Source: Devosiaceae bacterium (lineage in GTDB: Bacteria > Pseudomonadota > Alphaproteobacteria > Rhizobiales > Devosiaceae). Taken from it: DNA of 64,000 nucleotides. Below the pieces are notes generated by a model. It was not told the DNA's origin, did not search any database, and worked only from the letters and a program-made list of their open reading frames with translations. Where the stretch lies: contig JAKISW010000003.1 in NCBI GenBank assembly GCA_021648375.1, forward strand, positions 1-64,000. Direction: 5' to 3'. Below are positions 60,932 to 64,000 of this stretch, in pieces (positions within the stretch are counted from its first letter, which is position 1; each line of letters begins with the position of its first letter). A program made the position numbers and the translations under genes.

Positions 60932-62263
60932 GTGAACTCCAGTAAAAAACGTCACAAACCCGGCTCTAAAGATATCGCAGGTTTAGCGGTTCGGAAAAAA
61001 GCCGCGCTGTCCTTGGACAAAGTTCTAAGGGGGGAAGTTTTTGAGCCTTTTGGCAGCGCTGAAATTGCAGACAGTCGGGATCGGGCATTGGCAAATCGTC
61101 TGGTTACCATGTCCTTGAGGCGCCATGGGCACTTAAACCAAATCATAAAGTCTTTGCTTGATCGCGGTATGCCAAAACGTAGTGGGTTATTTGAGGCAGC
61201 TCTTAGAATCGGCTTGACCCAATTGCTTTTTTTACCTGATATTGGTGAGCATTCTGCCATTCATCTGGCAGTTGAATCCATTCGCTCGGACCGCCGCGCA
61301 TCAAGATTTGACAAGCTGCTCAATGGGATTTTGAGGCAGGCACAACGGGAGGGTCAGCAATGGCGCTCTTTAGAAAAACGAATGCTTTTTCCATCATGGA
61401 TTGCTCAATCATGGGCAAAAAATTATGGCGATGAGGCACTGGAAAAACTTGGTGAATCACTGCTGCAGGGCGCACCACTTGACCTGACATTGAAAGAAAA
61501 CAGCTCGGACATGATCGAGCAATTGGGCGCAACGGCAACGATGTTTGACAGTGTCAGGGTTTTTTCAAGGGAAAAACCTGTTCATAAACTTCCCCTTTAT
61601 GAGGAAGGTAAATGGTGGGTGCAGGATGTGGCGGCGACAATTGCGGCCCGTTTGTTCACGCTTAATAGTGATAAAAAAAGCAGGGTATTGGATTTGTGTG
61701 CAGCGCCAGGGGGCAAAACAGCACAATTGGTAAAAGCCGGCTATGAGGTGAGCGCGCTGGACAATTCACCAAAGCGTTTGCAACGCCTTAAGGATAATTT
61801 TAAGCGTCTGAAATACCCGATTAAAATTATTGAAGCTGACGCAAATGATTTTTCCACCGATCAGAAATTTGATGGAATTTTAATTGATGCTCCCTGCACT
61901 GCATCAGGGGTATTTCGGCGTCACCCGGAAGTTTTGTGGCAAAGGGGAAAAGAAGAAATTGCAGACCGAGCTATTTTACAGCAAAAGCTGATAAGTAGTG
62001 CCGTTAAATCTTTGGTTGATGGAGGTCAGTTGATTTATTGTGTGTGCTCCCTGCATGAAGAGGAGGGGGAGGGCCAGGTAAACTGGGTATCAAAAAATTT
62101 TCCACAGCTACAATTGTTACCAATTTCAAATCAAGAACTCGATGGGTTGGAGGGGGCAATAAATCATCAGGGATGTGTTCGAACCCATGCGGGTCTTAGC
62201 TTTAGCAATCAAACTGAGGGGGGCATGGATGGGTTTTTTATCGCTCGCTGGCGTCTTGATTAA
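60932..62263 (+). CDS. rsmB: 16S rRNA (cytosine-C5) methyltransferase RsmB-type
   Basis: A 443-residue NOL1/NOP2/Sun-family RNA cytosine-5 methyltransferase. An NusB-like RNA-binding domain fills the first ~150 residues (LRRHGHLNQIIKSLLDRG, ALRIGLTQLLFLPD). The SAM-binding motif is VLDLCAAPGGKTAQL, the DAPC motif ILIDAPCTASGVFRRHPEVLW, and the catalytic Cys motif YCVCSLHEEEGE. RsmB makes m5C967 in E. coli 16S rRNA; RsmB in general is assumed. The start is GTG at 60932 near an A7 run; an out-of-frame ATG at 60907 lies upstream. Confidence 0.9.
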   Translation: MNSSKKRHKPGSKDIAGLAVRKKAALSLDKVLRGEVFEPFGSAEIADSRDRALANRLVTMSLRRHGHLNQIIKSLLDRGMPKRSGLFEAALRIGLTQLLFLPDIGEHSAIHLAVESIRSDRRASRFDKLLNGILRQAQREGQQWRSLEKRMLFPSWIAQSWAKNYGDEALEKLGESLLQGAPLDLTLKENSSDMIEQLGATATMFDSVRVFSREKPVHKLPLYEEGKWWVQDVAATIAARLFTLNSDKKSRVLDLCAAPGGKTAQLVKAGYEVSALDNSPKRLQRLKDNFKRLKYPIKIIEADANDFSTDQKFDGILIDAPCTASGVFRRHPEVLWQRGKEEIADRAILQQKLISSAVKSLVDGGQLIYCVCSLHEEEGEGQVNWVSKNFPQLQLLPISNQELDGLEGAINHQGCVRTHAGLSFSNQTEGGMDGFFIARWRLD

Positions 62264-62406
62264 TAATAACAGGGTTTTGTATGGTTATTAATGTGTTTTT
62301 GATGCTAACTTTGCACGCTTGTGGGCAATGTAATGGAAAAGCTAATGTTTCTTTGCTGAAATAGAAGCACATAATTTTTTTGAAACTTTTGCATGAAATT
62401 TTTATA

Positions 62407-64000
62407 ATGAACTGGTTTGGCAGCTGGCGCGCCGGCAACTCAATTTTTGATAGTGTTTTGACGTCCAGATGGGTTCGCTGGACGTGGAGTGGCTTGTCCG
62501 ATACGGAGTATTCAGCCGGATTGCGTGAATATCGACCCTGCGATACGGAAAGTGCCCGCGAGATGCTTGACGGACGCTATCTGCTGGCTTCCAAACTGGT
62601 TGATACACACGGAGTTTCTCCGTTTTCCGCAAAAATTGATCATCTGCCATGGCATGAGGAATTAAACGGATTTTCCTGGTTGCGCCATTTTGAAGAAGTC
62701 AGGAGTTCGCAGAAAAGAGAATTTGCTCGGACATTGGTTTTGGACTGGATTGGGCGCAACGGCGATTATAATAAAGACACGTGGGGGTTATCGCTAAGTT
62801 CAAGGCGCGTGATGAACTGGTTGCGCCATTTTTCGTTGCTTAGTAAAGGGGCAAGCCAGGCCCAGATAAACACCATTTCCCAATCTATTTCCCTGCAGGT
62901 TCAAGCAGCAAGGTTAAGAGCCCCCTATGCCATCGTGTGCCTTGAGGAGCTGATGGCTACAATGCTTTTGGTCGCGGTGGCCCTGTGCGATGGCAGTGAC
63001 AATGCAAAAATTGAAAATCAGGTGTCCATCCTGTGCCAAAAACTAACGTCGCAATTGCACGAAAGTGGATTTTATAAATCGCGCAACAGTGCCGATCAGC
63101 TGGCGCTGCTCGAAGAGCTGGTTTCTTTGCGCCTTACTCTTTCGCAAAAATCTGCGAAATTAATTTTAGAATTAGGGCCGATATTGGACAAAATGCATCT
63201 GGCGCTGGATGCAATGATTTTAGGTACTGGAGAGCCTGCCTATTTTAACGGATGTGGGCAGCTACCGACAGAAATGATTTTTTCCATTCAAAGTCAGGGC
63301 AAACAAAGACTGAACTCAAATGCAAATATTGCAGGATATGGAATTATTTCGCAGGGGTCTGGTAAAGTTATATTGGATAATGGACTGGTGCCCGATGCTC
63401 CCTATGCAGCAAAAGCCCATGCCAGCGCTTTGGCTATTGAGTTTTCCCATGGCAATGATTTAATTGTTAGCTCTTGCGGACCCGCGCCTGAGGAGCTTAG
63501 GCAGTCAAAGGATTTATTTCGTCAAAACAAAGCTCATTCGGGACCAGGAATTGATGATTATTCTTCTGCACGGATTAACAGTGAGGGAAAATTGCTTGCT
63601 TATGGCTCTCCCCCTTTAATGGAGGTAGGTGAATCTGAGGCGGAGGTTTTAGCGCGCACAAATGCATATCGGTCGCGCTTCGGAGTGGAAATTGAGCGTC
63701 GGGTTACGCTTTTGGGAGACGGGGAAACCCTTGTCGGGCAGGACAGGCTGATTGGTTCAGGGGGTACTAAAAAAAATGCTGATGCTTTGATTCAGCGCTT
63801 TCATTTGGCTCCCGGCGCTATTGCTGAGCGATCAGATATGGAAGAATTGGTTTTGTTGCGCTTAAAATCCGGCCCTGTCTGGACGTTTTTGTGGGAGGGA
63901 GCACAGTTAAGGATTGAAGAAAGTGTGCGCCAGTCTGCACATATCGGTTATCATAAAACTCAGCAGATTGTATTAGAGGCAGAATTTGGCCCGGATGTTG
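62407..64000 (+). CDS. Heparinase II/III-family protein, N-terminal 531 residues (runs off the window)
   Basis: An open frame from ATG at 62407 to the window edge. It begins MNWFGSWRAGNSIFDSVLTS and has the alpha/alpha-toroid of heparinase II/III enzymes. Landmarks are WLRHFEEVRSSQKREFARTLVLDWI, SRRVMNWLRHFSLL, LLEELVSLRLTLSQKSAK and the transition to the beta-sandwich near MLLPAPYAAKAHASALAIEFSHGNDLIVSSCG-like segment (AKAHASALAIEFSHG). The GxFNG-type active-site residue is in AYFNGCGQLP. It follows rsmB by 143 bases, as in many Rhizobiales, and probably acts on cell-surface or environmental polysaccharide. No signal peptide is obvious. Confidence 0.85.
   Translation, partial: MNWFGSWRAGNSIFDSVLTSRWVRWTWSGLSDTEYSAGLREYRPCDTESAREMLDGRYLLASKLVDTHGVSPFSAKIDHLPWHEELNGFSWLRHFEEVRSSQKREFARTLVLDWIGRNGDYNKDTWGLSLSSRRVMNWLRHFSLLSKGASQAQINTISQSISLQVQAARLRAPYAIVCLEELMATMLLVAVALCDGSDNAKIENQVSILCQKLTSQLHESGFYKSRNSADQLALLEELVSLRLTLSQKSAKLILELGPILDKMHLALDAMILGTGEPAYFNGCGQLPTEMIFSIQSQGKQRLNSNANIAGYGIISQGSGKVILDNGLVPDAPYAAKAHASALAIEFSHGNDLIVSSCGPAPEELRQSKDLFRQNKAHSGPGIDDYSSARINSEGKLLAYGSPPLMEVGESEAEVLARTNAYRSRFGVEIERRVTLLGDGETLVGQDRLIGSGGTKKNADALIQRFHLAPGAIAERSDMEELVLLRLKSGPVWTFLWEGAQLRIEESVRQSAHIGYHKTQQIVLEAEFGPDV

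Overview
The window is a chromosomal segment of an alphaproteobacterium, most likely a moderately AT-rich marine Hyphomicrobiales (Rhizobiales-type) species. The evidence is gene order and family content: ffh-rpsP-rimM-trmD-rplS, dapF-mtaB-ftsY, ccmABCDG beside acnA, the mitofilin-like/HemY pair beside tsaD-gpsA, rsmB followed by a heparinase-like gene, two IalB-family proteins and a DUF1674 (SDHAF4-like) protein. I saw no rRNA, tRNA, CRISPR array, transposase or phage gene.

Layout. 1-4.9 kb: end of a GMC oxidoreductase, a TetR regulator, a large FAD/Fe-S D-lactate-dehydrogenase-type enzyme and an unknown coiled-coil protein. 5-9 kb: translation and SRP operon on the minus strand. 9-15 kb: hairpin-rich spacer, M29 aminopeptidase, dapF, mtaB, ftsY (with 15 perfect CCTGAG repeats) and the septation protein. 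15-18 kb: cytochrome c maturation operon. 18-28 kb: aconitase, DUF1223, a second hairpin-rich spacer, GNAT, Bax-inhibitor-1 protein, two IalB-like proteins, rlmN and argG. 28-40 kb: two c-di-GMP proteins (one with a degenerate EAL domain), typA, hydrolase, nucleosidase, ppa, yggT, TerB and a FeeM-like acyltransferase. 40.5-54.6 kb: the most interesting part, described next. 54.6-64 kb: hemY, mitofilin-like, tsaD, gpsA and other housekeeping genes, ending inside a heparinase II/III-like gene.

The 40.5-54.6 kb block encodes a sulfur-oxidizing heterodisulfide-reductase-like (sHdr) system. It comprises a TRAP transporter, a MarR-like winged-helix protein, a lipoate-protein ligase, a class I glutamine-amidotransferase-like protein without its nucleophilic Cys, a DsrE protein, sHdrC1-B1-A-(unknown)-C2-B2-(unknown), the lipoate-binding protein LbpA, a DsrE2-like protein, TusA, and a divergently placed ArsR-type repressor. 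From established knowledge of this pathway, TusA and DsrE-type proteins pass sulfane sulfur to the cytoplasmic sHdr complex, which oxidizes it with lipoylated LbpA as partner. The radical-SAM lipoate synthases LipS1/LipS2, often linked to such clusters, are not in this window.

The strongest new observation is an identical 15-base element, TTCATATATCATTAT. It occurs once upstream of the dsrE-hdr genes (46110) and once upstream of the ArsR gene (54530), each time overlapping a candidate -10 box. It is a good candidate for the repressor's operator and would tie both ends of the cluster into one regulon.
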